A DNA stretch of 64,000 nt, from NCBI GenBank assembly GCA_947179155.2, contig OX359270.1, positions 17,705,556 through 17,769,555 on the forward strand, written 5' to 3'. A program made the position numbers and the translations under genes. Below, piece by piece: positions 11,874 to 23,228 of this stretch. Each line of letters begins with the position of its first letter. The first letter of the stretch is position 1. The notes beneath the pieces are model-generated. The model saw only the letters and a list, made by a program, of their open reading frames with translations. It made no database searches and was not told where the DNA came from. The stretch is from Hedera helix. Its lineage: Eukaryota; Streptophyta; Magnoliopsida; Apiales; Araliaceae.

Positions 11874-11885
11874 TGGTATCAAAGC
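11874..11885 (+). other. Primer binding site (tRNA-Met type)
   Basis: TGGTATCAAAGC lies 3 bp after the 5' LTR and matches the usual plant PBS TGGTATCAGAGC (initiator tRNA-Met) with one substitution. Confidence 0.85.
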
Positions 11886-12112
11886 TATAGGTTAGAAACG
11901 CTAGGATTGCGAAACCTAGGTTATAACCTTAGTACTAAACTCTTATCGAGTGCATTAGGAGATGAATCGGGGAGATTCATCATGTTATGTATTTTTTGAG
12001 ATGGATTGAGAAAATCCATCGAGCCGAGATGTACATGATAAAATATCATTTCATTTCACCAATGAATATATTTTATTGTTGTACTAACATGTGTTATTTA
12101 TGTTATTTTTGG

Positions 12113-12877
12113 ATGACGAAGATAGGACAGTCGAGCACTGTTGTAGAGGAGGTGATTTTTACGGATATCCCTATGGATACCGCACAGCCACGAGTGGCTG
12201 CACCTGTCGAGGAGCCAGAGTCAGATCCCGAAGAGGGAGATAGAGAGGACGTTGTCTGGGGCGGAGTTATGCGGCAGTATAGTGAGGAGGAGGACGATAC
12301 TGAGGATGAGGAGGATGAGGAGCCAACAGAGTATGTTAATGGCATGGGCACCGTCGCCAGTGACATCATCAATACTCTGACTACGGCTAATGATGAGCTA
12401 GATGAGAGGGTTCAGCACCTAGAGGAGCAGAACCAGATCCACTAGCAGACGGAGGAGCAGTACAGAGATACAGCTTATATGTTCTCCGGCGAGAACATAG
12501 AGCTGAAGGCAAGGATGGCCGAGATGGAGGCTAAGTTGGTAGCCGCTGAGCTGAAGATTCAGCAGACACAGGCAGAGAGGGAAGCCATGAGGGGCCAGAT
12601 GCAGCAGGCAGAGGAGGCGAGGATAGATATGGAGATCCAACGTGATGCAGCTCACGAACAGATGATGGAGCTGGAGGACGAGGTTAGGGAGAAGAGGGTG
12701 ATGATAGATAGACTCAGTTACGTCTATCACTCATCCTTTGGTAGACTCCAGAGTAGGGTGCACTATTATCCTGCTGAGGAGGGCCAGACCTTGAACACCA
12801 TCAGCAGGAATGTGGTGATGGCCATCGGGGATGAGGAGTATGATGATGCGATCCGTAGGGGGATGCGCAGCCAGTAG
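12113..12877 (+). pseudogene. Extra ORF between 5' LTR and gag (acidic, coiled coil)
   Basis: This frame of 255 codons is broken once, by TAG at 12443-12445. Residues 1-65 are rich in Pro, Ser and acid, followed by a very acidic stretch (YSEEEDDTEDEEDEEP). From about residue 90 to 200 it is charged and heptad-like (ELDERVQHLEEQ, AEMEAKLVAAELKIQQTQAE, MMELEDEVREKRVMIDRL), which looks like a long coiled coil. The C-terminus has TLNTISRNVVMAIGDEEYDDA. I see no zinc knuckle, enzyme motif or membrane segment. It is separate from gag, which starts 350 bp later in another frame. A homologous piece at 1-205 shows it is a conserved part of this element family. Function unknown. Confidence 0.7.
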
Positions 12878-13227
12878 TATTAGTTATTTTCTAATTATGT
12901 ATGTAAGTAGATGCAGTAGAACCCAACTTTTGTTTTATTAGAGGGTTAATATGTCACTAAATCCCAACTCTATGAAGTTGTGGGATATGTTTATGTTAGA
13001 TCCCGTCTTTTGTTTTAACTATCGGGGTTAACAGCATTTATAGCAGTATGCTTATGATGTAAAAGTGCTACGCACTGTGTTTTAGCATATGAATATAAAT
13101 GCATTTCCGTCTATGTTTATATGCGTTAAGATGATTATTTGTGTCTTAGTTTAAATAACTTAAGCTACAAAACGAAAGTAAAAAGATTGAAACAACTTTA
13201 ATAAATTAAATTTTCTTTATACAGAAA

Positions 13228-14232
13228 ATGCCACCACAGAGAAGAAATCAACGACTACCCCCACCACCACCCGAAGAGCCAGTCAATGCAGGAGGGGTAC
13301 CACCAAACCCTGTCCAAGAGTTCGTGGAAATGCTAATGGGAGCATTCCGCGGACACAACGCAGAGGCTACTGGAGCAACAAACCCTGCCGCTCCACTAGC
13401 AAGCTTTAAGGATTTCAAACTAATAGGACCACCCGAGTTCAAAGGAACCACGGATCCTATAGAAGCACAGACCTGGATAGAGGAGATGGAAAAATTCTTC
13501 GAGGTCGCACGAGTAGCGGAGGAGCAAATGACCTCATTTGCTACCTTCATGATGAAAGGGGAGGCCAGCCACTGGTGGAAGGCCAATAAAAGTAGAGCAA
13601 GGGAGGGAACGATCGCGTGGGCGCGATTCAAAGAAGTATTCTTGGAGAACTACTTTCGAGAGAGTACACAGGCTAGGATGGAAATCAAATTCCTAGAGCT
13701 TAAGCAGGGTAACTTGTCTGTATCTGAATATGCAGCCAAGTTCAATGAATTGGCAAGATTTGCTCCACATCAGGTGGACACTGAGGCGAGACGCACCAGA
13801 AGATTTGAGCAGGGGCTGAAACCGTGGGTTTACAGTCGAGTAGTTGTTCTCCAGATCACCAACTTTGCCACATTACTGGAGAAAACTATCATAGATGAAG
13901 GTGGGAACGAAGCTTTAAACAAGCAAAACCAGGAACGGAACAAGAAGAAAGGAGAAGGAGGAAACCGAGAGGGTAGCAGCGGGGGTAGCAACTCCAATAA
14001 GCGCAAGTGGAACAACAACCATAGCAGTTCGGGGACACCCCAGGGAAGTGAATCAAAGAAAGCAAGTAAATGCAGTCAGTGCGGAAAGAACCACACCGGG
14101 GAGTGCATGAAAGGAAGGAACGTCTGCTACAACTGTGGGTAAGAGGGGCACATCGCTCCTAATTGTCCCACCCCAAAGAGGAAGGGTTGTTTCGCCTGCG
14201 GGGCCATGGACCATCAGTTTAAAGATTGTCCG
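13228..14232 (+). pseudogene. gag: gag region with two zinc knuckles
   Basis: Proline-rich N-terminus, then a retrotransposon gag domain (W.EEMEKFFEV, HWWKA, W..FKEVFLENYF, LKQGNLSVSEYAAKFNELARF, RFEQGLKPWV) around residues 65-225. A basic/Gly/Asn-rich linker follows. The first knuckle, CYNCG..GHIAPNC, carries the TAA at 14140 inside it; a second, CFACGAMDHQFKDC, follows at about 14188-14230. This is the nucleocapsid and capsid part that would package element RNA. Confidence 0.9.
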
Positions 14233-14870
14233 AAGAAGAAGAATACTGGGGGAAGTTCGGGCTTTAGGGGAAGCAACAACAACAACAACAACAAACTTAC
14301 CATTGGAGGGCCGATGCCACAGAACAAACCAACGGCACGGACTTTCAACATGACGGTACAGGATGCCGTTGAATTAAAAGACGTGGTGTCGGGTATTATT
14401 CCGATCAATGATATAAATGCTTATATATTATTTGATTCGGGTGCTACCTGTTCATTTGTGTCTGATGAATTCGCTAGACGGTTAGAGTTGCCTAGAGAAA
14501 CACTAGAGAACCCAATGAACATAAAAGTGGCAAATAAAGAAGTGATTCCTGTAGAGTATATACATAGAAATTGTTGTGCTGAAATCAGGGGTCAGAAGTT
14601 GAGTGTAAGTTTAATTCCGATACGTTTGGGGGAGTTTGACGTTATATTTGGAATGGATTGGTTATTTAACCACGGAGCGATAATTGATTGTAAAAAGAAG
14701 TGCATACACCTTAAGACACCGAATAAGTCTAAGGTCGTATTTTATGGCAGCAAGTCGTCTAGACAATCTGTATGTCTGACGATGATGCAGGCTAAGAAAC
14801 TGTTGAAGAAAGGTTGTGTAGAATATTTAGCTCACATAGTGGACACACTGATGGTGAATCCCGAGATGGA
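14233..14870 (+). pseudogene. Aspartic protease region
   Basis: The catalytic motif FDSGATCSFVS begins at about 14431, with the Asp codon at 14434. The downstream ILG-type partner is seen as DVIFGMDWLFNHGAIIDC near 14638-14690. Both are typical of gypsy retropepsins. It sits in frame between gag and RT with no separate start. Confidence 0.88.
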
Positions 14871-15600
14871 GCAAATACCAGTAGTTAGGGAGTTCATGGA
14901 CGTATTTCCAAATGAACTGTCAGGTTTACCGCCAGATAGGGAGATAGAGTTTGTAATTGATTTGGTACCGGGGACAGCACCAATATCAAAGGCACCATAT
15001 AGGATGGCTCCAGTAGAAATGAAGGAGTTAATGATCCAACTACAGGAGTTGTTGGATAATAAGTACATTCAGCCAAGTGTTTCTCCATGGGGAGCACCTG
15101 TGTTGTTTGTAAAGAAGAAGGATGGATCAATGAGACTATGTAACCATCTTTTCGATCAATTGAAAGGGGCGAAATACTTTTCAAAGATTGACTTGAGGAC
15201 TGGTTATCATCAGTTGAAAGTCAGAAAGGAGGATGTACCCAAGACGGCATTCAGAACTCGATATGGGCATTATGAGTTTCTGGTGATGTCGTTTGGACTG
15301 ACGAATGCGCCAACCGCATTTATGGACATGATGAACAGAATATTCAAACAGTAGTTGGAAAAATTTGTAGTCGTGTTCATTGACGATATTCTGGTGTATT
15401 CTAAAACGGAGAAGGAGCATGCGGAACACCTAAGAGTGGTGTTGGAGATTTTACGGAGGGAGCAGTTGTATGCTAAGTTTTCAAAGTGTGAATTCTGGTT
15501 GGAGAGAGTTCAATTTTTAGGTCATGTGATTGACAAGGAGGGAGTTTTAGTGGATCTAGCGAAGGTTGAAGCGGTGATGAATTAGGAACAACCAAGGACG
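14871..15600 (+). pseudogene. Reverse transcriptase region with internal deletion
   Basis: Visible blocks are FPNELSGLPPDREIEF, SPWGAPVLFVKKKDGSMRLC, FSKIDLRTGYHQLKV, YEFLVMSFGLTNAPTAFMD and the catalytic FIDDILVYS at 15376. Between MRLC and LFDQLKGA (near 15139-15150) about 20 residues of the finger region usually present (the DYR.LN.. to PLP..D block) are missing, with the frame kept. Stops at 15352 and 15583 fall within and at the end of the domain. Confidence 0.9.
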
Positions 15601-16425
15601 CCAACAGAGGTTAGAAGTTTCTTGGGGTTGGTGGGATACTATCGGAGATTCATTCAAGATTTTTCAAAGATAGCAACACCGTTGACAAATTTAACGAGGA
15701 AGACAGTGAAATATGTATGGACGGAGAAGTGTGAGAAGAGTTTTCAGGAGCTAAAGAAAAGACTTAGTGAAGCACCTGTATTGACTTTACCAGACGATAC
15801 GGGAGGTTTTACGGTCTACAGTGATGCATCGCACAAGGGACTTGGCTGTGTGCTTATGCAAAACGGCAAGGTGTATGCGTCCAGACAGTTGAAGGATTAC
15901 GAGAAGGGATACCCTACCCACGACTTGGAGCTAACAGCGGTAGTGTTTGCCCTTAAAATTTGGAGACATTATTTGTATGGAGAGAAATGTGAGATATTCA
16001 CAGACCATAAGAGTCTGAAGTATATCTTCACACAGAAGGAGCTAAATATGAGGCAACGGAGATGGTTAGAGTTGATCAAAGACTATGATTGTGAAATTCT
16101 ATACCATCCCGGCAAGGCCAACGTAGTAGCAGATGCTCTAAGTAGAAAGAACAGGGAGAAATTGTTCATATTGACAGATCAGGAACAATTGGTTCAAGAA
16201 ATGGCTCGAATGGAGTTGGAGGTGAGAAATCCAAATGAGTCAATGGAAGTAGAAGCAAGCCCAACCTTATTAGATAGGGTGAAAGAGGCTCAAGACAAAG
16301 ATGAAGAGTGTGTCAGAATAAGAATGAGAATGACCGAAGGGGAAGAGGTCAAATTCAAGGAGGATAGCATGGGATTGCTAAGGTTTGAAAATCGTGTTTG
16401 GGTGCCGCTAGCGCCTGAACTATGA
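15601..16425 (+). pseudogene. RNase H region
   Basis: VYSDASHKGLGCVLMQ, YASRQLKDYEKGYPTHDLEL, EIFTDHKSLKYIF and the closing HPGKANVVADALSRK are all present, giving the acidic D-E-D set of gypsy RNase H. The frame is open from 15586 to the TGA at 16423, in the linker before integrase. Confidence 0.9.
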
Positions 16426-17480
16426 GAGGAAATTTTGCAAGAGGCCCACAGTACGAGATACTCGATACATCCGGGGAGTACGAAGATGTATCAAGATCTG
16501 CGTCAACATTTTTGGTGGTCGAAGTTAAAAAGGGAGGTCGCACAATGTGTCAGCCGATGCCTAACTTGTCAAAGGGTAAAGGCCGAATATCAGAGACCAA
16601 GTGGATTATTACAGCCGTTAGAAATTCCTGAGTGGAAATGGGAGCATATCACAATGGATTTTGTGGTAGGACTTCCAGCAACACAGAAGGGATATGATGC
16701 AATATGGGTGATTGTTGATCGACTAACAAAGTCAACGCACTTTTTGCCGATCAAAATTAAGTTCAGTTTGGATCAATTGGCTAAACTGTACATCAAGGAG
16801 ATAGTTTCGAGACATAGGGTGCCGATATCGATTGTGTCAGACAGAGATCCGCGCTTCACGTCAAAATTTTGGAGAAGTCTTCAGGAGAGATTGGGGACAC
16901 AGTTGAGAATGAGTACAGCATATCATCCGCAGACCGATGGGCAAAATGAGAGGACAATTCAAACATTGGAAGATATGCTCAGGGCTTACGTGATGGATTT
17001 CAAGGGCAGTTGGGAAAACCATCTACCACTAGTTGAGTTTGCATACAACAACAGTTATCATGCAAGCATAGGCATGCCCCCTTACGAAGCATTGTACGGA
17101 AGAAAATGCAGAACCCCGCTATGTTGAGATGAAGTAGGGGAACGATGACTGTTGGGACCAGAATTGGTTCAACAGACTGTAGAAATTATCAAGGTAATAA
17201 GAGCTCGGCTAGTAGCAGCTCAAGACCGTCAGAAGAAGTACGCCGATTTACATCGACAGAAGCGAGACTTCGAAGTTGGGAGTTTTGTGTTCATGAAGGT
17301 ATCTCCCTGGAAGGGAAAGATCCGATTTGGAAAGAAAGGGAAGCTGAGTCCGAGGTTCATAGGACCGTTCGAGATATTAAAGAGAGTGGGTGAAGTGGCG
17401 TGCGAGGTAGCTTTACCTCCTGAACTGGAGCATATTCACAATGTGTTTCACGTATCAGTGTTGCGACCATACAAGCCAGA
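16426..17480 (+). pseudogene. Integrase region
   Basis: An HHCC-type zinc finger is visible as H...H (in EAHSTRYSIHPG) and CVSRCLTCQR. The DDE core follows: Asp in TMDFVVGLP (about 16654), Asp in VSDRDPRFTS and Glu in TDGQNERTIQTLE. YGRKCRTPLC closes the core, then TGA at 17125 and 17146 interrupt the segment before LLGPELVQQT. The GPY/F-like part (GKLSPRFIGPFEIL) is intact. Confidence 0.92.
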
Positions 17481-17694
17481 CTACAAACATGTCATATCCT
17501 ATGAGCCAATACAAGTCGAGAAAGACTTATCGTACGAGGAAATTCCTGTCCATATACTAGATAGGAAAGAGCAAAAATTACGGAATAAGGTTATACATTC
17601 TGTCAAAATCCTTTGGAGGAACCACAACGCTGAGGAAGCTACGTGGGAGCTTGAAGAAAAGATGAGGGCTAACTATCCGAATCTTTTTGAGTAG
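17481..17694 (+). pseudogene. C-terminal chromodomain
   Basis: After ELEHIHNVFHVSVLRPYKPD the tail reads YEEIPVHILDRKEQKLRNKV, then VKILWRNHNAEEATWELEEK and YPNLFE before TAG at 17692. This is the chromodomain of Tekay-type chromoviruses, thought to steer integration to marked chromatin. Its aromatic positions look present. Confidence 0.88.
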
Positions 17695-17728
17695 TTTCAA
17701 TTTGTAATTCCGGGGACGGAATTCTTAT

Positions 17729-17741
17729 AAGGGGGGGAGAA
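17729..17741 (+). other. Polypurine tract
   Basis: AAGGGGGGGAGAA lies directly before the 3' LTR and is the expected plus-strand primer site. Confidence 0.9.
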
Positions 17742-19460
17742 TGTAATGACCACGAATTTCATTAGTCATTGTAAATATACTTAATAAATATTTAGCAATG
17801 AATTTAAACTTTTTGTACTAATTAATTGTACTTTAGATAATTAAATAAATGTACTTGTGTATGCGTATATTTATTTAAAGGATTAAAGCAAGGTGTATAA
17901 TTAATTAAAGCAAATCTAATTGGATTATATTTTAAATTCAAATGAGTTGATAAACTAGGTCAAAGATATTAACCTAGTAGCCCATGTAATTAATTTAATT
18001 ACTAGTCCATGTAATTAATTTAACAAGCCCAATGCTTATTTTAATTAAAGGTAACATAGTATATTAAATGTTAGCCCAATGTGTGAAATAAATTGAGCCC
18101 AAACAATTTAATTGAATGAGCCCAATAGAATTTATTCCCAATCCCCATGTGAAGTCCAATTAAGGTCAAAACTTTGGTCAATATATAGATATATATGTAT
18201 AAATATATATAGATGTAGATATGTACATTAAAGCATTAAAAATAAATTAAAAATGGGTGATTAAATCCCATTTTTGCTGAGATTTTTGAGGGTCCCACTT
18301 GGATTGTTTGATTTCATATTTCTTCTATTTTACTCTATGACAAGGTTGGCCAACAACTTTAGTCAATCAACTAGTCAATCACCATGTCCATCCATCAAAT
18401 AGTAATGGTAATTAGGCTTAATTTCACCAACATTGGTGAATTAGTAAGGCTAATGAAGAATTACCATATGGCTATATATAGAACACTCCACACTCTTGCA
18501 TTCGTTGGTTAGTTTATTTCAAGCATTCCTAGAGAGAAAAATTGAGAGCATTTGAGAGAGAAATAGAAGAAACACTAGTGAGCTTAAGGAAAAAGCTAGA
18601 GGAAGGTCTTGGTGAATGTCCACAAGCTTCACTACATACTTTGGTAGGAGGAGAAGGATAGCACATAAATCTCTAAGGTTTAAAAGTGCTCCAACCATTT
18701 CTTATTTCATTTTTATAGCATACATGTGTTTTAATCGGTTAAAATATATTTTTAAGCGATCAAAACTTGTTTTGATGGTCTAGAAATATTTAGCTATGTA
18801 ATATATGTATATTCATAGCTCTATGTGCTTATAATATGATTTAGTATGTGAGAAATGCATAAAAGTTGTAGAAATGTTCATAACACATTTTACCGGTAAA
18901 AACCCTAACGATACATGTTATGTTTAATGTTGTATTTTAAAATGTACAAATCGGAAATTTGATTTTTATGGCTAGAAATCTAGATCTATGAGTTTTAAAG
19001 AAAAACCCTTTTTGAACCTTTCAAAAATATTGAATAACAAAGAAGTTATAGCTTTTACCACAAGAGATAACGTTTTTAAACCCTAGATGGTTCGATCTTT
19101 AAATTTCATGTAAAACGTTTTCAAAAATGTGATTGAACCATGGAATATTGTAAAACAAGAAGTTAGGAAGACAACAACACTAAGTTGGTGTCATTTGAAT
19201 GTGTAGAGTTCATTTATTTCAAGTTTGAACCATTAAAACCAAGGATTTATGAAATTAGTTTTCATTCTGTCCTTGTGAGCGATTTTACGGATACTTTCGT
19301 TCAGAATTTGGATTTATGATCTAAAGAGAAATTGTAGATCATGAAATTCTGATGAGAATTGACTCAATAATCACCCCCAAAATGTTTTAAAATGAAGAAG
19401 TTATGACTGTCGGAGCGTCGGGGGGTCGGGCAGTCCAAAAATTGATTTTTCAAAAGTAGG

Positions 19461-19480
19461 TCAAGCGCCTAGGCGCTTGA
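19461..19480. repeat. 20-bp perfect palindrome in 3' LTR
   Basis: TCAAGCGCCTAGGCGCTTGA equals its own reverse complement. It lies just upstream of the GGGTCGGGTC repeats. Confidence 0.95.
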
Positions 19481-19689
19481 ACCTGCTGTTCCTGAGAGTA
19501 GATTTGGTCCGGGTTGGGTCGGGTCGGTCCGGGTCAGGTTTTCTATGGAAATTTAAGTTGAAATAAGTGTAAAATGAATGTGTTTGAATATTAAACCAAT
19601 ACATGGAGTTTATTAGTAACTAATTGGTAGTTAAATGTTTAAAATTAAGACTAATGTTAACACAATTAAAAAGTTAACTATTGGTATTG

Positions 19690-20175
19690 TTTATAATAAA
19701 ATATTATTAAGAGGTTAATAATATTAATATGTGATTAGAATGTTATTAAATGATTATAACATTTGTAAATGATTAAATTATTATTAAATGGATAATAATA
19801 TTAATAAGTCAAGAAAATATTATTAAATAAATAATAATATTAGTAAATGAATAAAATATTATTAAAAAGATTAATAATATTAGATAATGAATAAAATATT
19901 ATTAAATAATTAATAATATTAGATAGTGAATAAAATATTATTAGATAATGATTAAAATATTATTAAATCATTAATAATATTAGATAATGAATAAAATATT
20001 ATTAAATAATTAATAATATTAATAATGTGATTAATGTATTATTAAATGGTTAATAATGTTAAAAGATTAATACAATATTATTAAAGGATTAATAATATTA
20101 GAAGGATAATAGAATATTATTAAATGATTAATAATATTATAAGACTAATGGAATATTATTAATTGTTAATAATGT
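19690..20175 (+). repeat. AT-rich minisatellite in 3' LTR
   Basis: Counterpart of 10150-10640 with the same unit order and only a few changed bases. Confidence 0.85.
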
Positions 20176-21372
20176 TAGATAAGAATGTGAACTATATTAA
20201 GTAATTAATATAGGTTTTATGTGATGGAAATATTATCAAGTAATGATAATATGTTCTAAGTGTTTAATATATCCTTATACTAATGTGTATATGATACTAA
20301 TTTAAGATCAAACTGATTTAATTGTTAGGCCCGTTCAAAGATTATTAAATTAAGTTGGTTAGCCGTAGACGACGCACGAGGCAAGTTTTCTATATCTTAA
20401 CTTGTATTTATTGTTGCAGTTATTCTTCAACCGTATTTACATTGAGCAATTCAATTATTGTTGAGCAAGTATCTACACTCGTAGTTACTTAACAGACCTT
20501 TGAGTGAATTAATTATCAAAAATTACTTCACATCGTTATTGATTATTGTATTCGCACATAGTGCTTTTGCAATTGTTTAAGAACGTCTAAGCTAATTATT
20601 TCGGCTAGACAAATGCATGTTTAAATTCATTTAATTGAATATTATAAAAGCTTATCCAAACCATTGGCTGGTGCGGATTTATACAGTAAGACTGAGAAAG
20701 AACAACCCTAGTTAAAGGGAATTTTTTTTATGTGTCGGAAAACCGAATGCGCACAAGAAATCTAAATGTTATGCATATACATAGGACATGAGAGGACTGA
20801 TCCCCTCAAGTGTCCCGTTATTTTTAACAATGAGTCAGACATTGTATGTCCGTTTTACCTTAGTAGCAGTTCATGGTCATTAAAGACCACTCAGCAGTAA
20901 AGAGTCAATACATTCTTTTATTGAACATTGATTCTTGATATCTTTCACAATTGTTATTGTTGAAAACCTTAAAATTATTTCCCTTCATCATGATATATCG
21001 TATGATTGTTGTTATAAACTTGCTAAGCCATTTAGTTGCTCATTCTTGCTATATCATGACTATATTTCAGCCAATCCCGAAAGCTCTAAATCGGACAAAG
21101 GCAAGGGGAAAGCGAATACTTAATTTTCGTAATTGCATGCTAGTTTAAATTACTGTTATGTAATTACTGTTGTAAATCTTTTGTATTTTCCCTTAAGATA
21201 TGTAATGATTTAGATTAAGGTTAATAGACCTTGGGAAGTGTAGCCTTTTGTTAAGGAACCTTTTGTATTATTCCGCAAAGTTTGAATACAATTTACGTAT
21301 TTCATTGTTATTACGTATTGTACAGTGAGAATCAAACCCGAGGTTAAAGAACCTGGATTTGGGGTCATCACA

Positions 21373-21377
21373 AGTTC
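21373..21377 (+). repeat. Target-site duplication, right (AGTTC)
   Basis: Pairs with 8173-8177. Confidence 0.93.
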
Positions 21378-21433
21378 TATGCTTTCTTAATAGTTCATGT
21401 TTTATATTTCACTACAATCAAGTTGTTGTGTTA
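21378..21433 (+). repeat. Direct repeat copy B, right half
   Basis: Continues the repeat split by the gypsy element and matches 7393-7448 (TCTTAATAGTTCATGTTTT against TCTTGATAGTTCATACTTT). Confidence 0.85.
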
Positions 21434-21609
21434 GTGTTAATTTATACTAAGTGGTTTGCTTGATCCATTTAATACATGTTTTTATACTGAGTTGTTCAAT
21501 TTAAACTATTTTTGAGAATAAGTTAATTAGTCTCTAAATAATACTTAAAATTTGGTGCCTATTTTGGATACTTATTAATTTTTCTTTTTTAACTTGTTAC
21601 TAGGTGAAA

Positions 21610-22544
21610 ATGACTGACACTGGATTGAAAAGAAAAGGAGCGGCACAAATAAGAGGATATGTAACGTCACAAAATGTTGAGGTCCGTGGGGATAACGCAA
21701 CCGAAGAGTCATAACCTAATGTTAGAAGAAAAATAATGACATCCATAACTCCATAAAGCAGCCCAATAACTAGATCACAAGCTCGATGTCCTAAAGATTC
21801 ACCTGTGCGTTTAACACAAAAAATACTTCAAATGATTATTTCTAAAGACTAGATTGAAAGCATAAAAATGAATTTGCACACATGAAGGCATGTTTTTTTA
21901 TTGTGGTTATTATTTCACTTTCAGGGAGATCCAATTGAAGGTTACAAAAGCACACATCAGAAAAAACGAACAAACGAGTGGATACAACCTGAAAATGAAT
22001 CTGCATACGTAACAAAAAAAACTGTGATTTTGTTCTCTATTCTTAATACATTTTCTACTTTTGTTCTTAATCTTGCACATTAGTTTTTATTAGTTTTTAT
22101 TATTAATGTTGCTGCGTTAAATCTACATTTTTGAATTTTATATTATCATTGATTTATTTGTATGTGTTGTTAATTTCGTAAAACAAAATGAAAACACTTG
22201 AGAATGAGTGTATCTCTGAGATGCAAGGAGAATCTGAAAATTTTAACAATAGTGACAAAAGGAAAATTATGACTCGAGTGCTGGGCAAGAAGGCAAGGAG
22301 ATTGCTTGTGTTCGGATTTGGTCCTCGAGCAGAAAAGTCTTCATCTATCGAGAAAGAAAAAGTATTGATAGTAGAGTTGGAAGCGTTTCAATGCAAGGAT
22401 GAAAAACTGCAAGCAACTATTCAGGACCAAGACAAACGAATCAACAATCTTGAGAATATTATGAACAAGTTGGCTAGCAATCCAGAGTTCCTACAATTGA
22501 TTCAAGGTAGCACCAGCTCAGGGACAAAAATAGTAGACAAGTGA
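21610..22544 (+). pseudogene. CACTA (En/Spm) TnpA-like transposase remnant
   Basis: Three blocks can be followed. 21610-21850 reads MTDTGLKRKGAAQIRGYV with internal stops. 21924-22008 looks like an exon after a CAG acceptor and reads GDPIEGYKSTHQKKRTNEWI, the FK.THKRK...WV motif of the plant transposase family Ptta/En/Spm. 22188-22544 is open for 118 codons with VLGKKARRLLVFGFGPR and a coiled-coil tail (ELEAFQCKDEKLQATIQDQD, RINNLENIMNKL). The family pattern is exons of a TnpA-type DNA-binding transposase subunit. Stops at about 21712 and 21754 mark it as decayed, though alternative splicing cannot be ruled out. It lies 1.7 kb left of a CACTA-like terminus at 24272. Confidence 0.65.
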
Positions 22545-23160
22545 ATCTAATGGAATGAAAGATAAGTTTTTGTGGTTTAATTTACAATCTGAAAATTTCA
22601 CCCCTATTAAACCCCCTTTCTAGACAAGTTTTCAAGTTTTTGGATGAACCTGTAATATTCAAGTACAACTAATTCGCTCTGACTTTGGACCCTGGTTTAA
22701 AAACTTTGATATATGGTATGGATTTGATGTTAACTCCCACTCTTTATTTCTCTGGATTATACCACAAAGTCTGTTTTTAGTTCATGTTCGTGTGAATGAC
22801 TCTAGATTTACTACTTCTTAAAAGTGTTGTGTGGTTTAGTTACAGACAGGTTTTTTCAAGTGTTGAGTTCATTTGGGTATTTGTATACTTGTATACGATT
22901 TACTGGTCATATCATTTCTACAAAAATAGGTGGCAAAAATGGTTTGAACTTTTTTTAAAAATATTTTATTTAATAAAATTTTCAGCTCTGCTGGCTACAT
23001 AACCCTGCTAGTAATTTTGTATAATATGGATCTTAGTTGTTGTTGTATCATAACTTAACCACATATTTTCTTAATTAACCTTGAACAAATTATAGTATTA
23101 CCTATGTTCTATTTAAGTTTTGGTTTTCTATTCTCTTTTTGGGTTTGTTGAATGGAGACT
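22545..23160. other. Spacer, nothing recognised
   Basis: AT-rich with a 68-codon open frame at 22796-23002 that shows no family motif. Confidence 0.5.
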
Positions 23161-23162
23161 AA

Positions 23163-23192
23163 GACATTCTAAAGGCACCATACATACATACA

Positions 23193-23228
<36 letters not shown>

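Larger units (their letters stand above)
13228..17694 (+). pseudogene. Broken gag-pol polyprotein
   Basis: A single frame of 1489 codons encodes gag, protease, RT, RNase H, integrase and chromodomain without any frameshift, but it is cut by six stops: TAA 14140, TAG 15352, TAG 15583, TGA 16423, TGA 17125 and TGA 17146. Most lie where the family has Trp, Arg or Gln, so a C-to-T or G-to-A change would explain them, which is the usual trace of methylated-cytosine decay. RT also has an in-frame deletion. The start at 13228 is the first ATG after the leader and gives MPPQRRNQR, typical of plant gag. The protein cannot be made whole. Confidence 0.93.
8178..21372 (+). mobile_element. Complete Ty3/gypsy chromovirus (Tekay-like)
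   Basis: The element is 13,195 bp with long direct LTRs (3693 and 3631 bp), a 5-bp target duplication AGTTC, a tRNA-Met-type PBS, an extra ORF, gag, protease, reverse transcriptase, RNase H, integrase, a C-terminal chromodomain, and a G-rich PPT before the 3' LTR. Domain order PR-RT-RH-INT-chromodomain and LTR length are those of the Tekay/Del lineage. LTR-LTR differences look like 1-2% by eye plus a few indels (a 44-bp stretch near 10733-10776 is absent from the 3' LTR), which suggests a fairly young insertion. The coding part is broken (see gag-pol), so it cannot move on its own. Confidence 0.95.
17742..21372 (+). repeat. 3' LTR of the Tekay-like element
   Basis: Begins TGTAATGACC and ends ATCACA, followed by the duplicated AGTTC. 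Against the 5' LTR it lacks a 13-bp AAGCGCCTACC-type duplication and a 44-bp stretch near 20273, and differs by scattered substitutions. Confidence 0.95.

Noticed and set aside
12103..12372. Ser-rich minus-strand frame
   Set aside because: Shadow of the acidic extra ORF on the other strand.
13248..13631. 127-codon minus-strand frame
   Set aside because: Shadow of gag, whose motifs are clear on the plus strand.
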